Source of the DNA: an uncultured Blautia sp.
GTDB lineage: Bacteria > Bacillota > Clostridia > Lachnospirales > Lachnospiraceae
Direction: 5' to 3'
DNA length: 64,000 bases
NCBI GenBank assembly: GCA_937900135.1
Contig: CALCDJ010000080.1
Span: 32,144-96,143 of the forward strand
How positions within the stretch are numbered: the first letter of the stretch is position 1; each line of letters begins with the position of its first letter. Below the pieces are notes generated by a model that saw only the letters and a program-made list of their open reading frames with translations, searched no databases and was not told the origin of the DNA. Both the position numbers and the translations under genes were made by a program. This document shows, piece by piece, positions 25,962 through 34,392 of the stretch.

Positions 25962-27317
25962 ATGGAGAAAAAAAGAAGCAGCTTTACCAATAAGCTGGGA
26001 TTTGTTTTAGCCGCCGCCGGATCAGCTGTTGGTCTTGGAAATTTGTGGCGTTTTCCATATCTGGCCGCAAAATACGGCGGAGGAATTTTTTTGCTGGTAT
26101 ATCTCATTCTGGCAGTTACCTTTGGTTTTGCACTGATGATCACAGAAATCGCGTTGGGAAGAAAAACTCGTTTAAGCGCAGTAGGCGCCTATGAGTCTTT
26201 GAATAAGAAATTCCGTTTTCTGGGCTATTTATCCAGTGTGGTTCCGTTTATCATTACCCCATATTACTGTGTCATTGGCGGGTGGGTACTGAAATATCTG
26301 ACCATTTTCCTTACTAATGATGTGAAGCATGCAGCAACGGATGAATTCTTTTCAAACTTTATTGCACAGCCAGGAGCGCCTGTTTTCTTTTTCGTGGTAT
26401 ATGTAGCCTTATCTGTGATTGTGGTTATGCTGGGTGTGGAAGGCGGTATTGAAAAAGCCAGCCGTCTGATGATGCCGGTGCTTATTGTGATGACAGTTTT
26501 TATTGCAGGATTTGGTATTATGCAGCCAGGAGCTATGGAAGGAGTCATTTATTATCTGAAACCGGATTTCAGTAAATTCAGCGCAACAACGGTTCTTGCG
26601 GCGATGGGACAGCTGTTCTATTCCATGTCTCTGGCCATGGGAATTATGATTACTTATGGTTCCTATATGAAAAAGGAGGCCCATCTGGAAAAATCTGTGC
26701 GTCAGATTGAGATGTTTGATACAGGAATTGCTTTTATGGCAGGTCTGATGATCATTCCCGCTGTATTTGCCTTTTCCGGAGGAAGTGAAGAAGCCCTTGG
26801 CAAGGGCCCCAGTCTTATGTTTATCACTTTGCCCAAGGTGTTTGAAAGCATGAAGTTCGGAACTCTGGTGGGAGCCATGTTCTTCCTTCTGGTTCTGTTT
26901 GCTGCGCTGACCTCATCCATTTCTCTGACAGAGACTCTGGTTTCCATTATTGTGGATAAGACCGGATGGAGTAGAAAGAAGACCTGTATTGTGGTATTGA
27001 TCTTCCTTCTGGCAGTGGGAATACCGGTTTCTCTGGGCTTTGGAATCTGGAGCTTTATTGCGCCTCTTGGCATGACGCTTCTGGACTTCTGCGACTTTCT
27101 GAGCAACAGTGTGATGATGCCTATTGTGGCCTTCCTCACCTGTATCTTTGTGGGATACGTGATCAAACCAAAAGCGATTATCGAGGAAGTAGAAGTAAAC
27201 GGCACTTTCAAAAGCAAAAAATTTTACACAGTTATTATTAAATACGTTGCTCCGGTATGTCTGATCGCAATTCTTGTCTTTGCGGTTATGGAAGCCATGG
27301 GAGTAATTACCGTATAA
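25962..27317 (+). CDS. Sodium-dependent transporter, NSS/SNF family
   Basis: Polytopic sodium-coupled symporter, probably for an amino acid. The N-terminus GFVLAAAGSAVGLGNLWRFPYLAAKYGGGIF is the classic NSS helix 1 with its sodium/substrate-binding break, and about 11 helices follow, as in bacterial members such as MhsT/TnaT. 451 residues, a typical bacterial length. The substrate cannot be read from sequence. It has its own promoter and is monocistronic; the infC promoter follows. Confidence 0.92.
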   Translation: MEKKRSSFTNKLGFVLAAAGSAVGLGNLWRFPYLAAKYGGGIFLLVYLILAVTFGFALMITEIALGRKTRLSAVGAYESLNKKFRFLGYLSSVVPFIITPYYCVIGGWVLKYLTIFLTNDVKHAATDEFFSNFIAQPGAPVFFFVVYVALSVIVVMLGVEGGIEKASRLMMPVLIVMTVFIAGFGIMQPGAMEGVIYYLKPDFSKFSATTVLAAMGQLFYSMSLAMGIMITYGSYMKKEAHLEKSVRQIEMFDTGIAFMAGLMIIPAVFAFSGGSEEALGKGPSLMFITLPKVFESMKFGTLVGAMFFLLVLFAALTSSISLTETLVSIIVDKTGWSRKKTCIVVLIFLLAVGIPVSLGFGIWSFIAPLGMTLLDFCDFLSNSVMMPIVAFLTCIFVGYVIKPKAIIEEVEVNGTFKSKKFYTVIIKYVAPVCLIAILVFAVMEAMGVITV

Positions 27318-27360
27318 AAATATATGAGAAAAAAAATATGCCCCGATAAAAAGTTTTCCC

Positions 27361-27389
27361 TTGACTTTTTGTGGGGTATATGCTATTCT
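27361..27389 (+). promoter_or_regulatory. Promoter of infC-rpmI-rplT
   Basis: TTGACT (27361-27366), 17-bp spacer with an extended TG, TATTCT (27384-27389). It drives a leader of about 205 nt before infC. Confidence 0.8.
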
Positions 27390-27395
27390 ATACCA

Positions 27396-27600
27396 GTACG
27401 TGAGAAAACAAAGCAGAGTTCCACTCTCACCTTAGCGCAGGAAGCGTCTTGGGTTAATATTGCACAGGTACCACAGGCAGAGTGCGTGTGGGTGTAATAG
27501 AGGAAGTGTGGACATCTGTCTACGCTTTTTTTCATGTTTAGAAGTAGCAGTGAGGGCGACGAGAGGTTTGTCTATCTAAGATGTATGGAGGTGCACGACA
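27396..27600 (+). promoter_or_regulatory. Structured infC leader with terminator (L20-leader type)
   Basis: Long untranslated leader before infC. It contains an intrinsic terminator with stem GTGTGGAC (27506-27513)/GTCTACGC (27518-27525) and seven T from 27526, still about 70 bases before the coding region. In Firmicutes, ribosomal protein L20 represses this operon by binding a leader of this kind and promoting termination. The genomic position and terminator fit; the L20-binding fold was not checked base by base. Confidence 0.7.
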
Positions 27601-28107
27601 ATTAGCAATTTAATGATTAACGAACAAATCAGAGACAAAGAGGTACGCTTAATCGGTCCAGATGGTGCCCAGTTGGGAATCGTATCGGTTAAAGAGGCTA
27701 TGCTTAAAGCGCAGGAAGCAGGCTTGGATTTAGTAAAGATTGCTCCTCAGGCGAAGCCGCCAGTGTGTAAGATCATCGATTACGGAAAGTATCGTTATGA
27801 GCTTGCCCGCAAAGAAAAGGAAGCAAAGAAGAAACAGAAAACCATCGATGTCAAAGAAGTGCGTCTTTCTCCAAACATTGATACCAACGACCTGAAAACA
27901 AAAGTAAATGCAGCAAGAAAATTCCTTTCCAAGGGAGACAGAGTAAAAGTAACACTTCGTTTCCGTGGAAGAGAAATGGCACATATGGCAAGCAGCAAGC
28001 ATGTGCTGGACGATTTTGCAGAACAGCTTGCAGATGTGGCAACTGTGGAAAAGGCTCCAAAGGTAGAAGGCAGAAGCATGACCATGTTTTTATCTGAAAA
28101 GAGATAA
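27601..28107 (+). CDS. infC: Translation initiation factor IF-3, AUU start
   Basis: IF-3 binds the 30S subunit and checks start-codon choice. The family pattern is complete (INEQIRDKEVRLIGPDG, KPPVCKIIDYGKYRYE, KEVRLSPNIDTNDL, RGREMAH). GGAGGTGC (27588-27594) is 6 bases from ATT 27601, whereas ATG 27613 is 18 bases away. The protein therefore most likely starts at AUU (reading M-S-N-L-M-INEQIR), the rare start codon by which IF-3 represses its own synthesis. 168 residues. Confidence 0.95.
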   Translation: MSNLMINEQIRDKEVRLIGPDGAQLGIVSVKEAMLKAQEAGLDLVKIAPQAKPPVCKIIDYGKYRYELARKEKEAKKKQKTIDVKEVRLSPNIDTNDLKTKVNAARKFLSKGDRVKVTLRFRGREMAHMASSKHVLDDFAEQLADVATVEKAPKVEGRSMTMFLSEKR

Positions 28108-28175
28108 AATGTTATCAGTTGGCCAATGGCAGACTAACATTAAATAGAACCACGAGGATTAAGGAGGAAATTACA

Positions 28176-28373
28176 ATGCCAAAAATTAAAACATGTAGAG
28201 CAGCAGCGAAACGTTTCAAAAAAACAGGAACCGGAAAATTAGTAAGAAATAAAGCTTACAAGAGCCATATCTTAACTAAGAAATCTCAGAAGAGAAAGAG
28301 AAATCTTAGAAAATCTACTGTTGTTGATTCTACAAACGTTAAGAATATGAAGAAAGCATTACCTTATTTATAA
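28176..28373 (+). CDS. rpmI: 50S ribosomal protein L35
   Basis: 65-residue basic protein MPKIKTCRAAAKRFKKTGTGKL, ending in a KKALPYL-type tail, the standard bL35. AAGGAGG lies 7 bases upstream of ATG 28176; an upstream in-frame extension is not coding. Second gene of the infC operon. Confidence 0.97.
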   Translation: MPKIKTCRAAAKRFKKTGTGKLVRNKAYKSHILTKKSQKRKRNLRKSTVVDSTNVKNMKKALPYL

Positions 28374-28408
28374 GATAGAGAAGAAGACGAACAGGAGGAA
28401 AATAAGAA

Positions 28409-28765
28409 ATGGCAAGAATTAAAGGCGGCTTAAACGCAAAGAAAAAACATAACCGTACATTAAAACTGGCAAAAGGCTACAGAGGAGCCCGTTCCAAACA
28501 GTATAGAGTAGCAAAACAGTCTGTAATGAGAGCACTTACCAGCTCCTACGCAGGAAGAAAACAGAAAAAACGTCAGTTCAGACAGCTGTGGATCGCTCGT
28601 ATCAACGCAGCAGCAAGAATGAACGGCTTATCCTACAGTAAAATGATGCACGGCCTGAAAGTTGCAAACATCGACATCAACAGAAAGATGCTTGCAGAAA
28701 TGGCTGTAAACGATGCAGCAGGCTTTGCAGCACTGGCTGAAATCGCAAAAAAAGCAGTTGCATAA
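28409..28765 (+). CDS. rplT: 50S ribosomal protein L20
   Basis: 118-residue bL20: MARIKGGLNAKKKHNRTLKLAKGYRGARS, YAGRKQKKRQFRQLWI, RINAAARMNGLSYS. An rRNA-binding assembly protein and the expected autoregulator of this operon through the leader. RBS AGGAGG. Confidence 0.98.
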   Translation: MARIKGGLNAKKKHNRTLKLAKGYRGARSKQYRVAKQSVMRALTSSYAGRKQKKRQFRQLWIARINAAARMNGLSYSKMMHGLKVANIDINRKMLAEMAVNDAAGFAALAEIAKKAVA

Positions 28766-28783
28766 TATAATCAGGTGATGATT

Positions 28784-28816
28784 AGAGATTCGGATTTTTC
28801 CGAATCTCTTTTTTTT
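28784..28816 (+). terminator. Terminator of infC-rpmI-rplT
   Basis: AGAGATTCGGA (28784-28794), TTTT loop, TCCGAATCTCT (28799-28809), then a run of T to 28816. Confidence 0.95.
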
Positions 28817-28873
28817 ATTGATTAGATTATGAAGAACAAAACGCAAATCTCTTAAATTTTTATAAATTTATAC

Positions 28874-28902
28874 TTGAAATCAAAAACACATAATGCTATA
28901 AT
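28874..28902 (+). promoter_or_regulatory. Strong promoter of the liv operon
   Basis: TTGAAA (28874-28879), 17-bp spacer with extended TGC, TATAAT (28897-28902), 58 bases before livJ. Confidence 0.85.
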
Positions 28903-28959
28903 CATGACATTAAAGTTTTAGCGAATGAAAGTAAAACGAAAAATAAGGAGGAGAATATT

Positions 28960-30117
28960 ATGAGAAATTGGAAAAAAGCGTTAAGCGTTACTGCAGCAGC
29001 TGCAGTAGCGGTATCCGCATTAGCAGCTCCGGTATCTGTGCAGGCAGCAGAGGAAACCTTTAAAATTGGAAGCATTGGTCCTATGACCGGAAGCGCAGCT
29101 GTTTATGGAAATGCAGTTATGAATTCCATTCAGATTGCAGTGGATGAGATCAATGAAGCTGGCGGCGTAAACGGATATCAGCTGGAGTTCAATCCACAGG
29201 ATGATGAGAACGATGCAGAGAAAACAGTAAACGCATACAACACCCTGAAAGACTGGGGAATGCAGATGCTTCTTGGTACAGTAACTTCTGCTCCATGTAT
29301 CGCAGTAGAAGCAGAAGCAATGAATGACAACATGTTCCTTCTGACTCCATCTGCTACTGCAGTAGAGAGTATTTCCGGTGAAAATGCATTCCGTGTATGC
29401 TTCGCAGACCCGGCACAGGGAACTGCATCCGCAAAATTTATTGGCGAGAATAAACTGGCAGAGAAGATTGCGATCATTTATGACAGCTCCGATGTATATT
29501 CTTCCGGAATCTATGGTGCATTCCAGGCAGAAGCACAGAACCAGCCATTTGAGATCGTAGCAGCAGAAGCTTTTACTGCTGATAACAAGACAGACTTCTC
29601 CGTACAGCTTCAGAAAGCTAAGGATGCAGGTGCGGATATGGTATTCGTTCCGTTCTACTACAATGAGATCGCTCTCGTATTAAAACAGGCTTCCGATATG
29701 GGCTTTGCTCCTAAGTGGTTTGGTGTAGACGGTATGGACGGTATTCTTTCTGTAGAAGGTTTTGATACCTCCCTTGCAGAAGGCGTTACCCTTTTAACAC
29801 CATTCAGCGCAACTGCAGAAGATGAAAAAACTCAGAACTTTGTAACTAAATATAAAGAGCTTTATAAGGAAGTACCGAATCAGTTTGGTGCAGATGCTTA
29901 CGATGGCGTTTATATTTTAAAAGCAGCCCTTGAGCAGGCAGAAGCAACTCCGGATATGGAGCCAAGCGAGCTTTGCGACCTTTTAAAAGCTGCTATGCAG
30001 GAAATCTCCTTTGATGGTATCACCGGTACAGGAATTACCTGGGGTGCAGATGGAGAACCTGTAAAAGAGCCCATCGTTGTAGAAATTAAAGACGGCGCTT
30101 ATGAATTTGTAAAGTAA
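28960..30117 (+). CDS. livJ: Branched-chain amino-acid ABC transporter, substrate-binding protein
   Basis: Type I periplasmic-binding fold of the Leu/Ile/Val family: FKIGSIGPMTGSAAVYG, followed by EINEAGGVNGYQLEF. 385 residues. The signal peptide (1-29) has a normal hydrophobic core and an AxA-type cleavage site (SVQA-AEE), but no lipobox cysteine, unusual for a Gram-positive binding protein that must stay near its permease. It is the first of five liv genes. A stack of alternative hairpins lies between it and livH. Ligand is inferred from the family. Confidence 0.92.
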   Translation: MRNWKKALSVTAAAAVAVSALAAPVSVQAAEETFKIGSIGPMTGSAAVYGNAVMNSIQIAVDEINEAGGVNGYQLEFNPQDDENDAEKTVNAYNTLKDWGMQMLLGTVTSAPCIAVEAEAMNDNMFLLTPSATAVESISGENAFRVCFADPAQGTASAKFIGENKLAEKIAIIYDSSDVYSSGIYGAFQAEAQNQPFEIVAAEAFTADNKTDFSVQLQKAKDAGADMVFVPFYYNEIALVLKQASDMGFAPKWFGVDGMDGILSVEGFDTSLAEGVTLLTPFSATAEDEKTQNFVTKYKELYKEVPNQFGADAYDGVYILKAALEQAEATPDMEPSELCDLLKAAMQEISFDGITGTGITWGADGEPVKEPIVVEIKDGAYEFVK

Positions 30118-30133
30118 AGCAGTGATTAAAGTC

Positions 30134-30194
30134 CCGGCAGGAATGATCTGCCGGAGATATCCGGCAGGGGGTTGTACTGGCAACCTCCTGTTTT
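30134..30194 (+). promoter_or_regulatory. Alternative hairpins and weak terminator between livJ and livH
   Basis: CCGGCAG (30134-30140), CTGCCGG (30148-30154) and CCGGCAG (30161-30167) can pair 1:2 or 2:3, not both. CAGGGGGTTG (30165-30174) pairs with CAACCTCCTG (30181-30190), followed by TTTT. The last stem shares bases with segment 3. Likely effect: partial termination or 3' end protection, giving more livJ than permease mRNA. Confidence 0.7.
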
Positions 30195-30240
30195 GGTTAT
30201 CTGATCATACAAATCCCTGTAAAAAATAAAGAGGTGTCTT

Positions 30241-31125
30241 ATGAGTTTATTGTCCTATTTAATTAATGGAATCAGCCTGGGTTCGGTATATGCGATTATC
30301 GCGCTGGGCTATACCATGGTCTATGGTATTGCCAAGATGCTGAATTTTGCCCATGGCGATGTCATCATGGTGGGAGGTTATGTGGCTCTTACGATGATGA
30401 TGAGTGCAGGTGTACATCCCATCGTTGCCGTTTTGGCAGCGGTTGTTGTCTGTACGGTACTGGGTGTTCTCATTGAACGCGTGGCATACCGTCCTCTGAG
30501 AAATGCAGCTTCCCCTCTGGCAGTACTGATCACAGCCATTGGTGTGAGCTATCTTCTTCAGAATGTGGTTCTTCTGATTTTCGGCTCCAGTCCCAAATCC
30601 TTCCAGTCTGTTGTGGGAGTTCCGGATCTGAAGCTGGCAGGAGGTTCCCTTGTGATCACAGGAGAAACCATGGTAACCATCCTGGGCTGTATTGTAATCA
30701 TGGTGGGATTGACTGCTTTTATTAACAAAACGAAGCCGGGGCAGGCTATGCTGGCTGTTTCTGAAGACAAGGGAGCGGCGCAGCTGATGGGAATCAATGT
30801 AAATGGAACCATTGCTCTAACCTTTGCCATTGGTTCCGGACTTGCAGCTATTGCAGGTGTTCTTCTCTGTTCCGCATATCCGTCCCTTTCTCCGTATACC
30901 GGAGCCATGCCTGGAATCAAAGCCTTTGTAGCAGCAGTATTTGGTGGTATCGGTTCCATCCCCGGCGCAATGGTAGGGGGTATTCTTTTGGGGGTAATTG
31001 AAATCCTGGGTAAGGCATATATTTCCTCACAGCTTGCAGATGCCATTGTATTTGCGGTATTGATCGTGGTACTTCTTGTGAAACCTACAGGCTTGTTTGG
31101 TAAGAATATTCAGGAGAAAGTGTAG
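30241..31125 (+). CDS. livH: Branched-chain amino-acid ABC transporter permease LivH
   Basis: Hydrophobic 294-residue permease. The N-terminus LINGISLGSVYAIIALGYTMVYGIAKMLNFAHGD is the LivH signature, and the coupling region near GSGLAAIAGVLLCSAYPSLSPYTG matches the family. It follows livJ after 123 bases and is 8 bases from livM. It forms the membrane channel with LivM. Confidence 0.95.
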   Translation: MSLLSYLINGISLGSVYAIIALGYTMVYGIAKMLNFAHGDVIMVGGYVALTMMMSAGVHPIVAVLAAVVVCTVLGVLIERVAYRPLRNAASPLAVLITAIGVSYLLQNVVLLIFGSSPKSFQSVVGVPDLKLAGGSLVITGETMVTILGCIVIMVGLTAFINKTKPGQAMLAVSEDKGAAQLMGINVNGTIALTFAIGSGLAAIAGVLLCSAYPSLSPYTGAMPGIKAFVAAVFGGIGSIPGAMVGGILLGVIEILGKAYISSQLADAIVFAVLIVVLLVKPTGLFGKNIQEKV

Positions 31126-31133
31126 GTGGAAAA

Positions 31134-32177
31134 ATGAAGAGCAAAACTTTTAAAAGTAACTTGATTACATATGGCATTGTTATAGTAACCTTTGCGATTG
31201 TACAGACCTTATTAAATGCAGGAAAAATTTCCAGTCTGATCCAGGGACTTCTGATTCCTATCTGCGTGTATGTGATCCTGGCGATTTCTCTGAACCTGGT
31301 AGTGGGAATTTCCGGAGAACTGAGTCTTGGCCATGCAGGCTTTATGTGTGTGGGAGGCTTTGCCAGCGCTTTTTTCTCAAAGTACACTATGACCAGTATT
31401 CCTTCCACAGGGGTACGGTTTACACTGGCAATTCTTATTGGCGCGGCAACGGCGGCAGTATTTGGCGTTCTCATTGGAATTCCCGTACTTCGTCTTCGAG
31501 GAGATTATCTGGCTATTGTAACTCTGGCCTTTGGCGAGATCATCAAAAACGTGATCAATATTTTTTATGTGGGAGTGGACAGTCAGGGATTTCATATCTC
31601 CTTTAAGGATCAGTTTTCCATGGGAATGGAGCCTACTGGAAAAATGCTGATCAGCGGTCCCCAGGGAATCACAGGAACACCCAAGGATTCCACATTCTTC
31701 ATTGGAGTGATTCTGATTCTGATTACCCTGTTTATTGTACTGAATCTCATTAATTCCAGAGAAGGAAGAGCAATCATGGCAATCCGTGACAACCGGATCG
31801 CAGCGGAATCCATTGGAATCAGTGTTACCAAATACAAATTAATGGCATTTACCATTTCCGCTGCTCTTGCAGGTATGGGCGGTGCCTTGTATTCTCATAA
31901 CCTGGCAACGCTACAGGCATCTAAATTCAACTTCAATACCTCCATTTTGATACTGGTATTTGTTGTGCTTGGAGGAATTGGAAATATCCGCGGTTCTATT
32001 ATTGCGGCTGTGGTACTGACACTGCTTCCGGAGCTGCTCCGTGGATTAAGCGATTACCGTATGCTGTTCTATGCCATCGTTCTGATCGTTATGATGCTTC
32101 TGAACTGGGCGCCTAAGGCAATCCAGTGGAGAGAACGCATGGTACAGACCTTGTTTAAGAAAAGAAAGGAGGCATAA
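31134..32177 (+). CDS. livM: Branched-chain amino-acid ABC transporter permease LivM
   Basis: 347-residue polytopic protein with LivM hallmarks: AISLNLVVGISGELSLGHAGFMCVGGF, RLRGDYLAIVTLAFGEI and the transmission region IAAESIGISVTKYKLMAFTISAALAGMGGALYSH. Second half of the channel; 3 bases from livG. Confidence 0.96.
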   Translation: MKSKTFKSNLITYGIVIVTFAIVQTLLNAGKISSLIQGLLIPICVYVILAISLNLVVGISGELSLGHAGFMCVGGFASAFFSKYTMTSIPSTGVRFTLAILIGAATAAVFGVLIGIPVLRLRGDYLAIVTLAFGEIIKNVINIFYVGVDSQGFHISFKDQFSMGMEPTGKMLISGPQGITGTPKDSTFFIGVILILITLFIVLNLINSREGRAIMAIRDNRIAAESIGISVTKYKLMAFTISAALAGMGGALYSHNLATLQASKFNFNTSILILVFVVLGGIGNIRGSIIAAVVLTLLPELLRGLSDYRMLFYAIVLIVMMLLNWAPKAIQWRERMVQTLFKKRKEA

Positions 32178-32180
32178 ATC

Positions 32181-32939
32181 ATGGCAATGCTGGATGTAAA
32201 TCACTTGAATATTTCTTTTGGCGGTCTTCATGCCGTGGATGATTTTTATGTTTCCATTGAAAAAGGACAGCTCTACGGACTGATTGGACCCAATGGTGCA
32301 GGAAAGACCACCATTTTTAATCTTCTGACCGGAGTATATAAACCAGATGAGGGAAAAATCCTTCTGGATGGACAGGATATCACCGGAAAGAAAACACTGG
32401 AAATTAATAAGGCGGGAATCGCCCGTACGTTTCAGAACATTCGTCTCTTTGACAAGCTGAGTGTACTGGATAATGTAAAGGCAGGGCTTCATGAGCATAA
32501 CAAATACAGCTTATTAACCGGAATTTTCCGTCTTCCGAAATACTATAAAACAGAAAAACATATGGATGAAGAAGCAATGGAGCTTCTTAAGGTTTTTGAT
32601 CTGGATCAGGAGGCGCAGACTCTGGCATCCAATCTTCCATATGGAAAACAGAGAAAACTGGAAATTGCCAGAGCGCTTGCAACAAAGCCGAAGCTTCTTC
32701 TGCTGGATGAACCTGCGGCAGGCATGAACCCCAACGAAACGGCGGAGCTTATGGATACCATCCGTTTTGTCCGGGATCATTTTGATATGACCATTCTTCT
32801 GATCGAGCATGATATGAAACTGGTGTCAGGCATCTGTGAAGCTTTGACCGTATTGAATTTTGGTCATGTGCTGGCTCAGGGTGAGACCATGGAGGTTCTC
32901 CATAATCCTGAGGTGGTTAAGGCATATCTGGGAGAATAG
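32181..32939 (+). CDS. livG: Branched-chain amino-acid ABC transporter ATPase LivG
   Basis: ABC ATPase with Walker A GPNGAGKTT, signature-like LPYGKQRKLEIARAL and Walker B LLLLDEPAAGMNP, followed by the LivG-specific IEHDMKLVSGICEALTVLNFG. 252 residues. RBS AAGGAGG is before the ATG; an ATG two codons in would also work. 11 bases from livF. Confidence 0.96.
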   Translation: MAMLDVNHLNISFGGLHAVDDFYVSIEKGQLYGLIGPNGAGKTTIFNLLTGVYKPDEGKILLDGQDITGKKTLEINKAGIARTFQNIRLFDKLSVLDNVKAGLHEHNKYSLLTGIFRLPKYYKTEKHMDEEAMELLKVFDLDQEAQTLASNLPYGKQRKLEIARALATKPKLLLLDEPAAGMNPNETAELMDTIRFVRDHFDMTILLIEHDMKLVSGICEALTVLNFGHVLAQGETMEVLHNPEVVKAYLGE

Positions 32940-32950
32940 GAGGAAGTACA

Positions 32951-33661
32951 ATGGCATTACTGGAAGTAAAAGACATCCAGGTTTATTATGGGATGATTCA
33001 GGCATTAAAAGGAATTTCCTTTGAGGTAAACCAGGGCGAAGTTGTGGCATTGATCGGAGCCAACGGAGCTGGAAAAACCACCACTCTTCACACCATTACC
33101 GGACTGCTCCGCGCAAAATCCGGTCAGATTCTTTTTAATGGAAAAGAAATCTCCAAGGTACCGGCGCATAAGATTGTTACCATGGGAATGGCGCATGTGC
33201 CAGAGGGCAGAAGAGTGTTTGCCAACATGACTGTTTTGCAGAATCTGAAAATGGGCGCTTATACACGAAGCGATAAGGGAGAGATTGAAGAATCTATTCA
33301 GAAGGTTTACCAGCATTTCCCACGTCTGAAGGAACGTCAGAATCAGATTTCCGGTACGTTAAGCGGTGGTGAACAGCAGATGCTTGCCATGGGCCGGGCG
33401 CTGATGAGTAAACCCAATATCATCCTGATGGATGAACCGTCTATGGGATTGTCTCCCATTTTTGTAAATGAGATTTTTGAGATTATCAAGGAAGTCAGCC
33501 AGGATGGAACCACGGTTCTTCTGGTGGAGCAGAATGCAAAGAAGGCTCTTTCCATTGCAGATCGGGCGTATGTTCTGGAAACTGGAAAAGTGACACTGGA
33601 AGGTGCGGCAAGCGATCTTCTGCACGATGAATCAGTGCAGAAAGCATACCTGGGAGAATAA
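32951..33661 (+). CDS. livF: Branched-chain amino-acid ABC transporter ATPase LivF
   Basis: Second ATPase: Walker A GANGAGKTT, signature LSGGEQQMLAMGRAL, Walker B IILMDEPSMGLSP and the LivF block LLVEQNAKKALSIADRAYVLETGK. 236 residues. Last liv gene; a cytidylate-kinase-like gene follows after 22 bases with no terminator between, so it is probably co-transcribed. Confidence 0.96.
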   Translation: MALLEVKDIQVYYGMIQALKGISFEVNQGEVVALIGANGAGKTTTLHTITGLLRAKSGQILFNGKEISKVPAHKIVTMGMAHVPEGRRVFANMTVLQNLKMGAYTRSDKGEIEESIQKVYQHFPRLKERQNQISGTLSGGEQQMLAMGRALMSKPNIILMDEPSMGLSPIFVNEIFEIIKEVSQDGTTVLLVEQNAKKALSIADRAYVLETGKVTLEGAASDLLHDESVQKAYLGE

Positions 33662-33683
33662 TCAGGAAAAGGAGGAGAATTAC

Positions 33684-34313
33684 ATGGAACCTTTTGTAAT
33701 CACCATTGCAAGACAATATGGAAGCGGTGGACGTACCGTGGGAGAAATGTTGTCAAAGAAGCTGGGAATTGGATATTATGATAAGCAGATCATTCATATG
33801 GCCTCAGATGCCAGTGGAATCGATTTGAAGCTGTTTGGAAAGGTAGAAGAAGGAAACCGGGTTGGCGGTTCTCTGTTTGCAAAAACAGGGCTGTATAAGG
33901 GAAAACTGATTCCTCCTGACAGCAAGGATTTTATTTCCGATGAGAATCTGTTTAACTATCAGGCGAAGGTGATCCATGACCTGGCAGAAAAGGAATCCTT
34001 TGTGGTGATTGGACGGTGTGTCAATTATGTGTTAAAAGACCGTCCCAATACCCTGCGGGTATTTGTACACGCGCCATGGGAGTTCCGTATGGAGCAGGCA
34101 ACTGCCAAGATTGGCGGAACAGAGGAAGAAGTAGCCAGATTCCTTTTAAAGGATGACAAGCGGAAACAGGACTATTACAGACGTTTTGCCGGTGGCGTGT
34201 GGAACGATGCCACCAATTACGATCTTTGCCTTAACAGTGGAAAGCTGGGCTTTGAAAAATGTGTGGAGGCTATTGAGGCTCAGATGAAGATCATGCAGAG
34301 CGCAGGAAAATAA
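33684..34313 (+). CDS. Cytidylate kinase-like family protein
   Basis: 209-residue P-loop protein of the cytidylate-kinase-like family (PF13189 type), common in Clostridia. The N-terminus FVITIARQYGSGGRTVGEMLSKKLGI carries a modified P-loop and VVIGRCVNYVL the second family block. It differs from true Cmk, so the substrate is unknown. The start is ATG 33684 (AAGGAGGAG just upstream), not the longer frame that overlaps livF. Confidence 0.87.
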   Translation: MEPFVITIARQYGSGGRTVGEMLSKKLGIGYYDKQIIHMASDASGIDLKLFGKVEEGNRVGGSLFAKTGLYKGKLIPPDSKDFISDENLFNYQAKVIHDLAEKESFVVIGRCVNYVLKDRPNTLRVFVHAPWEFRMEQATAKIGGTEEEVARFLLKDDKRKQDYYRRFAGGVWNDATNYDLCLNSGKLGFEKCVEAIEAQMKIMQSAGK

Positions 34314-34320
34314 GTTCCCA

Positions 34321-34354
34321 AATACCTGTACAAATGTGTACAGGTATTTTTTTT
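34321..34354 (+). terminator. Terminator after the liv operon
   Basis: Perfect stem AATACCTGTACA (34321-34332)/TGTACAGGTATT (34337-34348) followed by T to 34354. Confidence 0.93.
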
Positions 34355-34392
34355 GGCCGGAAAGACATATATTGTCTGGAGAAGGAAACAGA

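Noticed and set aside
27318..27600. Leader before infC as a T-box or amino-acid riboswitch
   Set aside because: No T-box motif is visible; position and terminator fit the ribosomal protein leader better.
33603..33683. Longer N-terminus of the cytidylate-kinase-like protein overlapping livF
   Set aside because: AAGGAGGAG is placed for ATG 33684, and the conserved domain starts there.
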